In this document: one piece after another, positions 1 through 11,208 of the stretch
Layout of the letters: each line of letters starts with the position of its first letter
Numbering within the stretch: the stretch's first letter is position 1
Source of the DNA: Trichuris trichiura
Taxonomy: Eukaryota > Nematoda > Enoplea > Trichinellida > Trichuridae
Length of the DNA: 64,000 nucleotides
Assembly: GCA_037903355.1 (NCBI GenBank)
Contig: JBAJFE010000014.1
Span: forward strand, 3,038,001-3,102,000
Direction of reading: 5' to 3'
Program-made: the position numbers and the translations under genes
Notes under the pieces: generated by a model
Database searches by the model: none
What the model was told of the DNA's origin: nothing
What the model saw: only the letters and a program-made list of their open reading frames with translations

Positions 1-27
1 CGGAGTTTAAGCATTCTCTCCCCCTAT

Positions 28-120
28 CCGCTGAAGAAGGGTTACGGCCTAACTCGAAAGCTTAAGAGACAAATTTTCGCTTGTAATAAACAGACCACAC
101 CGTAATAATAAGGTTACACA
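28..120 (+). ncRNA. Degenerate hammerhead-like remnant at the window edge
   Basis: CCG-CTGAAGA, stem II GGGTT/AACTC, GAAAGCTT, then ACCGTAATAATAAGG resembling the PLE 3' box. Stem I has lost pairing. The element is cut by the window start or decayed. Confidence 0.35.
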
Positions 121-878
121 TTCTACCTGAAGTTCCTTTGTTAACAAAGGGAAACTAATTTGTGATGTATTTATTCTCGAATAGCGACATTCGAAATAGC
201 TCAGCGCGTAATTGAGGGGAAACGAAGCCCCCTTCTTCCTATGAGTATAGTCTCGTTTTTTCCCAAAAGGGGTTTTTATCCTTGACAATGTCGTGCTAAC
301 CTTTGAACTGCTCTTGATTGCACTAACGTTTGGTCATATTTTCCGAACTTTGTTTCAGTTTTCTAAGCAGGAGGCATTAGGTCTTCGATATCAGCTATGG
401 TGATCAGCGGCATTTTGGGTAAAGGTAATTGGCAAATGAAAGATTGCAATAGTACCTGCACATTGGCCCCTGAGATAGTTGCATTTGCATAGCAGTCGTC
501 CAAGTGAATCAAACAGCAGAACGTGTGGGAATATGTTGTAGTCTACGCGGAGTTTTTCAGGAATGGAAGGACGACTGTTCAGTTTAAGTACAAGCAACCG
601 AACTTTAATAACCTTTTACGTGAACAGTACAGACGAGAATGTGCTAGATGGAATACGAAGCACCGCCACCAGAACATAAGCAACTGAGAGAGCTAAATAT
701 CGTAGGACCATAACGGACTCGCTAGAAGGCCTCTGTTCTAGTGACAGCCGATAAGCTTGGGTCGTCTACGTATACCTTCTCTGAAGGCCGCGTTGCGACC
801 GCAACAGGTGTCTAACCCCACTTTTATGACCTATTTTTCTGTCTTATGTTGGAGATTTACACATTTGAAATATATAAT

Positions 879-1064
879 ATATTCCAAGGGCACTTAGCGC
901 TGATGACGGGCCCCGGTGTGGCCCGAAAGCTCCGCGGGTTATACGTTTGAAAATAAACGTTTTTAACTGACGAACGGATAGCAAAGCCGCAAAAAAATTT
1001 TATTCCGAATAACGCACCCGTTAGAAAGGAGAAAAAGAAAAAAGAAGAATCAATATTCCAAGGG
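879..1064 (+). mobile_element. 162-bp single-hammerhead element, 12-bp TSD
   Basis: Element 891-1052 between perfect repeats ATATTCCAAGGG (879-890, 1053-1064). It begins almost directly with a hammerhead motif (897-935). Then come AAATAAACG, AACGGATAGC, CCGCAAAAAAATTTTATTC and a purine-rich 3' end (GAGAAAAAGAAAAAAGAAG). It has no inverted arms and no coding capacity. Relatives: 52.05-52.15 kb (minus) and 57.31-57.46 kb (plus), with a 3' half only at about 4075-4130. Confidence 0.78.
897..935 (+). ncRNA. Hammerhead-ribozyme-like motif
   Basis: Core CTGATGA (900-906) and GAAA (925-928). Stem II is GGGCC with GGCCC. Stem I is GCG before the core with CGC after the predicted cleavage site (AAGCTC|CGC). 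Stem III is reduced to one A-U pair around GC. One extra C separates the core from stem II. Activity is untested. Confidence 0.7.
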
Positions 1065-1934
1065 TATGCCAACGAGAGCAACTAACAGAAATTTATTTTT
1101 TCAAATGCAAGGTCAAATGTTTATGACTCACCTGCCTCACATCTTCAGCTTTAAAGTTCAGTGTCCCAGAGAGCACTTGCAAAAAAGCTTTGCTATTCTA
1201 TCTTACTCAGTGAACCGTATGCATTATAGCAGGAGTAAGATAAGGGCACGGTAATGTGAAGAAGCAGGCAAATGTTACTAAGAATATTTGACCTGATGTC
1301 ATACTCCAGCGTAAATACAATTGGAATGTGATTTTTATCAATTATTTCTACGACTGTATTTCCTTAAGGTGTATAATTCGGACTTAGAAATGAAAAAGTT
1401 AATTTGACTGGAATGACAAAAACTTCGTAAATAATCAAATATGGTAAGCCAGCTGTCATGTAACGTGATAGATATAGTCCTGGAAAACGCCGCGTTATAG
1501 AAACTCGCGTTTTGCTAGAATAACAAACTTACTTTCTCTGAAAGGAAATGCTTGAAGTAAAGGAAGCCTATATTTATCCATTTTTGCGAATTTCCTGCAA
1601 AATTATTGTCTAACAATTTGGCGTGTCTTACACTTTTAAGATATTAAGTAATTCGGTGGTCAGGAAACGTCAGAATATGAAAAACATGTCGGTTTAGAAA
1701 AACGTTTAAAGTGTTTGTTGTCGATTGAGGGCATTTGTCGTTCTGGTTGACGTTAGCATGCTTTGTAACGCGCCTGTATGTCTTTATGTTTTTTCGGTTT
1801 CACATGATGCCCGTTTATTGTTCGTACAGGTACAAGTATAGAAATGAGTCTGCGAAGCTTTCAGAAAGCGACTGTTCCTGTCCTCAGCATGTTCACAATA
1901 ATCATAGCTAACAAAGTTTTTTGGATCTTGTCTG

Positions 1935-2165
1935 CTAGATGCCCAACCGCCTGAGAAATGCAGGTTCGTTTCTGGCAAGCATGCCATTAGCTTGTTGTGC
2001 CTTTACTGGAAAGCATACCAATCACCCCTTCCTACCCTTACCTAAATCTAAGCCAAGACATAAGCCTTACGTTCAAGCTTATGCTTAGGGCAGGACAAGA
2101 TGGTCGGCAAAGTTACAGTATAGCGGTGGGGCGCCCGGGAGACAAGATCCAGGTTTTTTGTTTAG
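1935..2165 (+). repeat. Dispersed repeat, copy 1
   Basis: Shares scattered blocks in the same order with 17745-17965: GAAAnGCAGGTTCsTTTCTGGCAAG, CCTTTnCTG, AAGCCAAnAnATnAGCCTTA, GGACAnnATnGG and GGTCGGCAAnGTTACAG. It contains a hairpin around AAGCATAAGCTTGAACG. No coding is seen; type unknown. Confidence 0.55.
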
Positions 2166-4015
2166 TAGAAATTATTATTGTGTTTTACTATTCGAATAGA
2201 TGGCCATATACTACCAATGTAAGCTAATAATATTATTTAAACCAGTGTTTTTCAAGCGGGTGCTGAAACACTCGCGGGGAAGTTGTGACTATAGTCTATG
2301 TGGAAGAAGTTTTTCCGTGGTACTGTGATTATCCGAAACTGATAAGTATGACATCGCTGCCTGTGCTATCGTACTGAAAGACATCGGAAAAGGTTGCTAC
2401 TGAGTTGCGGAGCAAAGTTGAAGAAAAGGAGGTCCACCAGGGAAGTTCACAGAGCGGCATACGTTGGCCGCGCTTTGGGCGTACTGCTCTTCTCCCGTTC
2501 CACATATCTATGCCAACCTTTCCTGTGGCCACGCGATACCGTCAGCTAAACAGAGCAAGGAATATGGATTAGTAAGATCAGGAGACGGTGGTGACCCAAA
2601 AGTTGTGAAAGCGAGGCACTGGCGATCCTGAGTATGAGAACCACCAGCTTAAATGATACCGTATCTTACGTATAAATTAGGCTTTTCTGCAGGCATACAG
2701 AAATAAGTAGTGACCTCGTACACGTTGAAGTTTCTTACTACCCTCAAAAGGTCTCCCGAATCAAATACAGCAGGTGGGCTGTAGGTATTCAAATATTGCT
2801 TTGGAAACCTAACAGTCTGGAGCAAATAAGCTTTAACGTGATATAAGGTTACTTGCTCTTATGCACTGGAAAAGTAAAAAAGTGCATGTAGTTCATTATT
2901 TCGATAGTAGTATTTTTGTAGTGGCCTACAACCGAACTTGACTGATAGTAGGTGTATCTGTGCTTGATCATCGTATTTAAAATCATACGATGCAAACCTG
3001 TACTGGTCAAGAATCATTTGTACTTTTTAAAAATTAGCAGTTCCAAGCTAGAATAGATTTGACACCATGAGTTTAAACAAATTGGACTTTTACTAAGATC
3101 TCAATCTCTTCATTTTCGTATCCTCATCTTCGAACGAGTTATTGCTGCCAAACTTGTCGACTATGTTGTTTTGCCAGTGCTATCCTGATAACATGCCTTT
3201 TTTCGCGCAAAATAAAAATTTTCCTGGCATGTCTTTGCTCTTATTTCGTAAAGGCACTTGCCTGTAAAGTTCATTCGAACCCTTGTTGTAGCTATCCTGC
3301 TGCAATCCTCATTATAATTATTGACTCAAGCCGTTGTAACTGTTGTTACGCATTTTGCACCGCACTCAGTGGATTGTTTGATTGTTAAGATGAGCATTCA
3401 GAAAGTCAAAAAGTTGCCCTGTTGCTACATATTATCAGATCGCACGCAGCTTCCGTATGCAAAACTGCACTTGGGCGAGCGTAGCGTCGCATTAACGTTC
3501 CCCAATTTATAATTCCTACATCAGCGAATTTGTGTCACGTAAAAACTTGCTGTACGAGAAATAACTGTGCAGCAAGTTTCACGCGTAAAGAACGTTCCAT
3601 TATACGCATGGAGGGAACAAGTTTCACACTTTTAAAACTCTGAAGGATAATGCCGTTTGGATGCAATTGTAATCGGTCAAAGTGAATAAGCTGAGGACAT
3701 GAAAAGGTAAGTCATGAAAGCTTCGTCAATGAACGCTTTTGAATTCCAAACTTGCTGTTTCTAGGTACACGGTGAAGACCTGCGACTGTTAGAACGGTTC
3801 AAGCAAAGAAGAAAAACATTTTTCAGGGTTTTCCAGCCTGCAACAACTCAAACTGAGAAGCTCTAATGAACTGAGAAAGTCAACGAATAAGTGTGCAGGC
3901 AGATAAATTACATCTTCTGCAGCATGTGAAGTATATGAGAGGAGGTCCCATTGTAACATTTAATAATTTTAATACCAGTTTTTTCAGGTCCAGTCATATC
4001 TGATCTTCTTTACTT

Positions 4016-4140
4016 CTGATAACGGGTCAAGATTGGACCTGAAAGCTCCGGGACCATAACACCCAAAGTAAAATGAAGAAGCTCCGCGGATACTGCTTAA
4101 ATAAAACTGAGCTGTTGCAAAGCAAGATCTTTCAGAAGCT
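4016..4140 (+). repeat. Degenerate hammerhead remnants, two fragments
   Basis: 4016-4051 reads CTGATAA-C-GGGTC...GACCT-GAAAGCTC|CGG, with the G8 of the core mutated and stem I lost. From about 4078, AAGCTCCGCGGATAC and AAATAAAACTGAGC match only the downstream half of the 0.9-kb element. Confidence 0.35.
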
Positions 4141-5729
4141 TTTTATTATATGAACAAGCTGTAAACCGAGGTATAAAGGACTCGAAATATAGAAGGTTAG
4201 TGAGGTTCCGGTACCTGAATTGGCCATGTTGAATGAGATTATTATTTGCTATTCGTTGCTACTTAGAAAAAAGAAAAAGCATCATTTCACACATTGTAAC
4301 CAGAGACGAAAAGTGAAAAATGTATTCTCCACGAAAAACCAACAGTTATTCAGTTGACGCAGAACATAAGATTAAATGCATAGAAGAGGCGAACATGCAT
4401 TGGGAAAATGAGTTCCTTTATCTATGGATAAGCCAAGAAAGCATAGCGTTTATGGCATAAGTAGAGATGCTACAACCGGTTCAGGTAGTCACATAAGAAC
4501 TTCACAGCATTCAGCCTTTACACTTAACACAGGCTTCGTGAATGAAACAGTCAAAATTGCGTTAAAGAAACATAACGATATTCTGCAGCAGGGTTACACG
4601 CTGACATGGAGCTATAAAAGACCTTATGGGCCCAAAGCAAAATTAAGTATCCACGTTACTACATGCAGTGTATTGACTAACCGTTGATCCTTCTGTTTAC
4701 TAACAACCTGAAATGCACATCTCCAAAAGCTAAAATATCCTTAGATGAGCGGCTCACTTTTTTACGTCTATGTACCCTCAAAAGCCGTGGCAGTTTTACA
4801 TACTGCTGGAATATTAGCAGAAGGTTATTGAACTGCAATGGCAAGCAGTTTGAATAAATAATATTGTCCTTACTTGACTTTACGCGTCATTTTAACTGTC
4901 CAAGAATTGCCTGCTATATTGTTTTAAAAAATTGGGTTTCACCAATAAGCTAAACTAGCACAGCTTTAGCAGCTCTAAAAATAAAGCGCATTAACGAAAA
5001 GTGGACGGTTACTGAGCCCAAAGGGCCACATTAATTCAGCCGAGACAAACTTGAGCAGGAGGAAAGAAAAGGAACAAAGCCATTTCACAAATTCCTATTG
5101 GTTAGGAGTGGCGAATTACGAGAAGAAATGTCTAACTAAAATTCCCGTTAAGGTTCTTAATGTGTTCCGACGATGCGGATCAGTTTTCAGTTAAGTGCAT
5201 AGACGAAAATAAGAACTCGCAGAACTGAAGAATCGACCGGCCATCGAATATATTGATACTTTCCGCTACCATTAAATCTGTTATCTAACTCTTGGCAAAT
5301 GAGGACTTAGAAATGGATATTTAGGCTTTATAATTGATTACAATACGATAACCCATTTTGAAACTTAAACCCCTTATTCGAAAGCGTCGTCATTTCTTAA
5401 ACAAAAACAAAATATCTTATCTTAATTATGAAACATAACACATCTAATAGAAAAAGCTACGTTTTCCGCTTTTCAAAGAACCAACTAATCAAACAAAACT
5501 AACGTTTCCTGCCTTCTCAAATTCTAAATAGCTTATGCCAACGTGCGTGGAGCGGTTGCTACTCATCTCGCTCTTAGATCAAAAAGAGTTTTCTTGCAGC
5601 GCCTGAACACCCATCCGTAATTTTCTTGCACAAACGTTACCCATAGCTACCCACCCGTAATACGAAGTTTGAGCACGAAAACGAAACAAAACATTTAAGA
5701 ATACCGGATGCCAAAAACTGTTTTGTCAT

Positions 5730-5999
5730 AACTAAGTTAGAAGTACTGAGTGTCTTTTAACAGGCTTTGGTTGTTTCGTAGTTGTTCCTCTGGTTTACGG
5801 GTTTGGCCTGTTGGATGTATCTGTAAGTAAACTCCAAAATGCCCTACCAACGGATGGATGAGCAAATTGTTAGAGAACTCTAGAGAACTCTAACAATTTG
5901 CTCATCCATCCGCTCGTAGGGCATTTTGAAGTTTACTTACAGATACATCCAACAGGCCAAACCCGTGAACCAAAGGAACAACCATAAACTAAGTTAGAA
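5730..5999. mobile_element. Palindromic mini-element with 13-bp TSD
   Basis: Insert 5743-5986 lies between perfect repeats AACTAAGTTAGAA (5730-5742, 5987-5999). Inner arms of about 100 bp fold back across a centre at AGAACTCTAGAGAACTC. They share CTACCAACGGATGGATGAGC and CTGTTGGATGTATCTG with the ends of PLE copy 3. The left side has about 38 bp of extra tail (TGTCTTTTAACAGGC) also found at the right end of copy 3. It therefore consists of two PLE-3-type termini head to head with no body. No complete hammerhead is present. It sits exactly at the 5' boundary of PLE copy 1. Confidence 0.8.
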
Positions 6000-6002
6000 T
6001 TA

Positions 6003-8846
6003 AAAAAACAAGAGACCATGGAATTTTACCCAATTGCTTCCAGCTAAAATGGGGCCAGCATGCAGATAATCAAACCAGAAGAATCTTATTTACGGCTGGA
6101 TTATCGCTACTACGAAATGTTATAAGAAAACACAGGTCCACTCTAGCAAAACTACGAGCAGATTACATTTGCACGCTGGATTTCCTCAGAACATGGTTAC
6201 ACAAAAATATTTATGAAACCCTGATCAATCACGTGGAATTCGCCACAAAAACGGTATGCATTTCACAAAAGCATGTACTAAAAAGGAAATTTGACAGTCT
6301 TCTAATCAGGCCCCAGAAGACATCTTCACACTCTTACAGGAGTTCTCCACAAAGAAACACTGCGACAAAGCTAAGCACGGGAGTTATTAACCTTAGCTCT
6401 GCACCTCTAAATGAGAGTGAGAGAACTATATTAGAAAAAGGACTAAACTTCGTCCCAACTCCCAAAAAGCCACCCTTTCTCGACATCATTGTCTCCATTG
6501 AGGACAGCCTATCTTCAGTTGACCCAGAGATAGCCACAGGGATTAGGAATAGTTTATCTTCAACTATCCTAGGTCACAACTATAACAACACTCCAAACTT
6601 AAACCGATACGAGATGAATTGCTTACGTCAACTAAGACAACAATCCAGCAGAATTATCACAAAAGCAGATAAAGGAAATAGAATAGTTCTACTGGACAGA
6701 AACACCTACAAAGAAAGATGACAACTATATTAAACACAGAGAATTACACACCTCTACCCGCAGACCCTACAGAAGCCTCTCGGAAAAATCTCCGTTCTCT
6801 TCTCGTTACGTTTGCCGCAGAGACCAAAGAATCAGAAATATCCAAATTAGCAACACATCTTAAATTCGCGTCGAATTATAGACCCCCTGAGCTATACGGG
6901 CTTCCCAAAGTACACAAACCGGATGTCCCACTAAGACCAATAGTATCTACAATCAACAGCACTACAAGCGAGCTCAGTCGATACTTAAAAAAGATCATCA
7001 AACCCTTAACTGGCAAAGAACCCTCTTTCGTCGAAAAATAGCAAGTCGTTCGTCAATGAAATACGAAACCATCACTTGAAACCCGATGAGATTCTAGTTA
7101 GTTACGATGTAAAAGATTTATTCCCGAGCATTCCAGTGCCAGACACATTGGAGATGTTGTACAGCCTCCTCAATGCAGATACAAGTCTACCCAGCAGAAC
7201 AAAGTTAAATCCCTTTCACATTATCAAGCTGGTTTCTTTTTGCATGCAAGATGGCAATTACTTCACCTTTGACAACAAATACTACAAACAATCCAGCGGA
7301 GTCCCAATGGGCAGTTCTTTATCCCCAGTCGTAGCAGAAGTTTTTATGGAAAACCTTGAGAAAAGAATTTTCGGAAACGTAGACAGACAAATCGCCCCAC
7401 TCCTCTTCAAAAGATATGTGGACAATATCTTTGTAATCATCAAGGCCGGAAAAGAGGAACAATTTCTACAATTCCTCAACAACATGCGCCCAAACCAGAT
7501 AGTCTTCACCATGGAAAAAGAAGAAAACAAAAGTCTTCCCTTTCTAGATGTGCGTATTATTCGCACAAATGAAGGGCTTAAAACCAGAGTCTATAGAAAA
7601 CCGACGCAGACTGAACAATATCTCAACTTCTCATCACATCATCCACGATCAGTAATGCGTGGTATGCTCTCCGGAATGGTCGATAGGGCAGTCAATATAT
7701 GTGACCCTGAATATCTACAACCGGAACTTAACTATATTAGGAAAGTCTTCTACAAAAATCATTACCCTAAATCCTTCATCGACCAAGTATTCAAGTACAG
7801 GCTACACAAACGTGAATCTCTCGAAACTAACATCTCACAAAATCCACGTTTTGTTCCATACGTTGCAGGACTAGGCGAAAAGTTTATTCAGCTGGGCAAA
7901 AGATTGGGTTTCAGAGTGTTTTTTTCAAAAATTTTCCCAACCTCAGATCAATTCTCCGTACGGACAAAAGAAAAATTCCCACAAACGAAAGAACAGGTCT
8001 TATCTACGCGGTCGAATGTTCCTGTTCAGCAGTTTACATTGGCGAAACAGGTAACACTCTAGAACACAGATTCAAAGAACACATAAAGAAACTAAACAGT
8101 TACAACAACGCAAAAAGTAGCCTCCACAACAGGCACACCCCAATACCTCGCCGTGGAAGACCGATTTTGAATCCAATAAAAACGATGGAAAAAGCAATTG
8201 AAGCTTCGGCTGTGGTAGAACATGCCGTAAATTGCAAACGACCGCTTCACCCAAGAACCCTGTGCTACGAAAGTAACTTACGGCTACGGAAACTTAAGGA
8301 AGCGCTGTATATTAGAAACAATATGACCTTCAACCGTGATCAAGGAGCAGACATCAGTGATTTATGGAGCAATATCATTACACTCCACAACTGCTGCTCC
8401 TTTGGCAGATGACACGCAAAATGCAAAACTGGACATACTATAAATCAGATGGGACATATATTGGAGAAAAGGTTTAAATCACTAACATTTTTTGGAACAA
8501 ATGGTTAAAAATGGAAGAAAAAACTAGAAGCTCGCCTAAATACACGGACAAATTCCCTACAAGAATACAGGAGTAAGGAAATGGCAGCTGACAGACAAAG
8601 AAGAAAAAACTTTAAAATCTTTAAACTCTCGTTTTAAAACCACGGAAAGCGATGGAAGATGAATGGTACCCCACGCACTACACATAATCTCACCGCTGAA
8701 GACGGGTCGCGAAAGACTCGAAAGCTCCGGAAGAAAAGAAAAATCTTTTTTACTTCACAACGGGAGAGAATCCGTAATAAAGATATTTTTCAATATGAAA
8801 ACACACGCTCCCGTAAAAAAGCATCATGTTTTCAAGAGCACTTGAC
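6003..8846 (+). pseudogene. Penelope-like element copy 1 (RT + GIY-YIG), frameshifted
   Basis: 5'-truncated PLE. The reading frame is broken into pieces at 6233-6721, 6718-7041, 7076-8062 and 8050-8412 by small frameshifts. Motifs include KADKGNRIVLLDRN, the finger block PELYGLPKVHKP, the RT A box SYDVKDLFPSIP, GVPMGSSLSP, and YVDNIF where active RTs have YVDD. The GIY-YIG endonuclease follows in another frame (VYIGETGNTLEHRF), then a CCHH-like stretch and LKEALYIRN. A short basic tail with ADRQRRKNFK reaches about 8630. A hammerhead motif lies at 8693-8730 and the 3' tail ends near 8846. The left end starts directly against a separate palindromic insertion (5743-5986). Same family as the copy at 22.95-25.70 kb. 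Confidence 0.9.
8693..8730 (+). ncRNA. Hammerhead-like motif at 3' end of PLE copy 1
   Basis: CCG-CTGAAGA-C-GGGTC, loop, GACTC-GAAAGCTC|CGG. Stem II has one G-T pair. Stem I is CCG/CGG. N7 is A, which the hammerhead consensus allows. Confidence 0.65.
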
Positions 8847-8849
8847 TAA

Positions 8850-10160
8850 TTTGGACAGCTTCAAATTGCTTTTCACCATTGCAACAACTTTTACAATAGC
8901 ATCAACAAGAAATAAAAACATGAAAAAAACCCGACTAGCTCCAGTACCATGTTTCCCAGCAGAATGACGTAATTTATGGAAAACCTGCACACCTCACGCT
9001 GTGTTATTAATAAAAAGCTTCGAAAACAAAATGCGTTTCTTAACGGGAACAGCTTCAGCAAGTTGCCACGAATTTTTGGCCGCAAACAGCACGGCGGGGT
9101 CTTCTAGAGCAGTTTGCTGCTATATGGATATTAAGACTTTAAGCCTAAGATAACCATGCATGTAAACGCTAACTGGTGTGTGAAATGTGAAAGTACGAAA
9201 GTGTTCTAGATTTACACTTAAAAATGAGCAACATGAAGACACTGCTCCATCGCCATTTTCAATGAATATTAGTTAGTGCAGACAAAAGGATGAATGGCTA
9301 TTCGCAATGCAAACTGTGCATTCCAACGACTGCTCTGAACATAAAGCCCAGACATACCAAAAGCGCAACAGTTTCACTCGCTGCAGCATTAGATTTATAC
9401 GTAAACAAAGTCAATGCCAAAATAGTTTGATATGATTTCGGTGTCACGCACACGGAGTGGCAGACAAAGGAAAAGTTTCAACGCACAGTTAGCTCTTTGG
9501 TTGCAAAACTACCTTCTCGATTTATCTCGTTAAATGGAGCAGCAACTTTTCACCAGCCAGACTTGACTTCGCTCACCCACCGCTGCTCGCTGATTTACCT
9601 TAAAAAGGCTTTTTTAGAGGGATCGAAAAAAAGATTATGCCATCTCGGCTGCGTGTAGATGCTGTTAGGGCTGCCGGTATTTGCCAATTTTCAATTGTCA
9701 AGTGCCCATCAAACAGTTAATTTTAAATTAGAAAGATACTGGAAAACATTATGCCAAAAAAATGCGAAGTAACAACAAGGCGTCTTATAAGCGATGACGG
9801 ATCAAAATCTATTATTTTTAAAAATTTTCGCAGCAACACAAATAGGCGCTTATACGGACAACAAGCCAGCTTGACTGCGAAAAAACATTGGTGCATATGA
9901 CCAGCATTCAAATCAGAAATTGATCACCAATATGAAACATGCGGCAAGTTCACTTGGACAATTGTAAGTGCGCCAAAAATTGGAAACGAAGAAGTCCTAC
10001 TCAAGGGGTAGACGACGGCTTTCCTTCGCAGCAGGTGGCGGAGCTAACTCGAGACAATAAAGAATCAAGGCGAAAGCGATCTCGCTCTCCCGTCTGTCGG
10101 TAACGACGAAAGTACTCGTTGAACATGAAACAGAATATCATAAGGGCGGACAATAACAAA
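8850..10160. other. No recognisable gene
   Basis: Between PLE copy 1 and Rab30. Only the last 150 bp may hold the missing Rab30 exon. Confidence 0.55.
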
Positions 10161-10166
10161 GTATTC

Positions 10167-11208
10167 TTACTGTGCATCGTTCGCCTTCATTTCCTGAATT
10201 AGACGTACCGTGACCTCGGCAAACAGCTGTTCAACATTTGTTGACCGCAAAGCGCTGGTTTCAAGAAAATAGTCGAACCCGTTACGTTCGGCAAATTCTG
10301 CGCCTACACGCTCTGGAATTTCACGCTCCTCTTCTTTATCACATTTGTTGCCTACAAATGAAAAATACGGAAACAAAAAGAATACGCTTAACCAAAACAG
10401 AGCTAAAATTCTGCTTGCTTCTTAGTCTCTACTGAATTCGAAACAGGTTTAGCAACGATCGGTCATTGCTTAACTGTTCCCATACGCGATAACTGTTTTC
10501 TTTTCATCTGTGAATTAGTGCCAACTTCGTGTCATTCAATCGACCATTTGATCGCACTAAACTGCTCGCCCAAAGTGTGAATGCGCAAACATTGCCAGCA
10601 CAGCGTAACCCTTCAACTACCAATAGTTCAACAACAGACACTGGCCATGTCAAACAAAGACTAGGTGAACTGTCAAAGGACCCGGGCGAAACACAATTAT
10701 GCGAAATAAAACTAATAAAGAATGTTATCCTACGCCTAACTAGTGGCTCATTGAAATAGCGCGCCACAGGCAGTTTTATACCTGCTAGAATTCTTAGGAC
10801 CTTTTGATTTGCATATTGGTCGATTTCAGTGATCCACTCAGGCAAACGATCGAAGGTTGGTTGGCAGGCTACGTCGTAAACAAGAATTATAGCATGTGCT
10901 GAGCGGTAATAGCTTTGAGTTATTGATCGGAAACGCTCCTGTCCAGCAGTATCCCATATTTGTAGCTTCACTTTGTCATCACCTACCATGAGCGTTTTGA
11001 TCATAAAGTCAACGCCGATTGTAGCAGTTTGTCCAGGAGGGAAGACACCCTGAAAAACAATTCGTAAAGTACGTGTCAATGGTGGAAGCCTTACATACTG
11101 GCTTTTGAACTTAAAAATTACCTGTGTAAATTTGCGCACCAAGCAGGTCTTTCCCACGCCAGCATTTCCAACGAGCACAACTTTGAACAGGTATTTATAA
11201 TCTTCCAT
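10167..11208 (-). CDS. rab30: Rab30-like small GTPase, three exons seen, C-terminal exon uncertain
   Basis: Small Ras-superfamily GTPase of the Rab30 type, which in animals acts on Golgi membranes. Exons on the minus strand: 11208-11122, 11049-10782 and 10351-10167. The phases join cleanly to 179 codons. Visible motifs are the P-loop GNAGVGKT, the switch I segment with TIGVDF, switch II WDTAGQERFRS followed by ITQSYYR (a strong Rab30 signature), GNKCDK for the base, and ETSAL. The first intron (72 nt) has no in-frame stop, so the message could be read through. The predicted end lacks the prenylated cysteines every Rab needs. The apparent stop lies inside a GTAAGA splice donor (CA|GTAAGA), so a fourth exon probably exists. 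A minus-strand stretch near 10012-10045 with acceptor TTAG and codons for SATCCEGKPSSTP is a candidate. The family call is firm; the 3' end is not. Confidence 0.9.

Larger units (their letters stand above)
1066..5729. other. No recognisable gene
   Basis: Apart from the repeat at 1935-2165 and the hammerhead remnants at 4016-4140 I see only short, AT-rich frames without splice signals or motifs. Confidence 0.6.
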
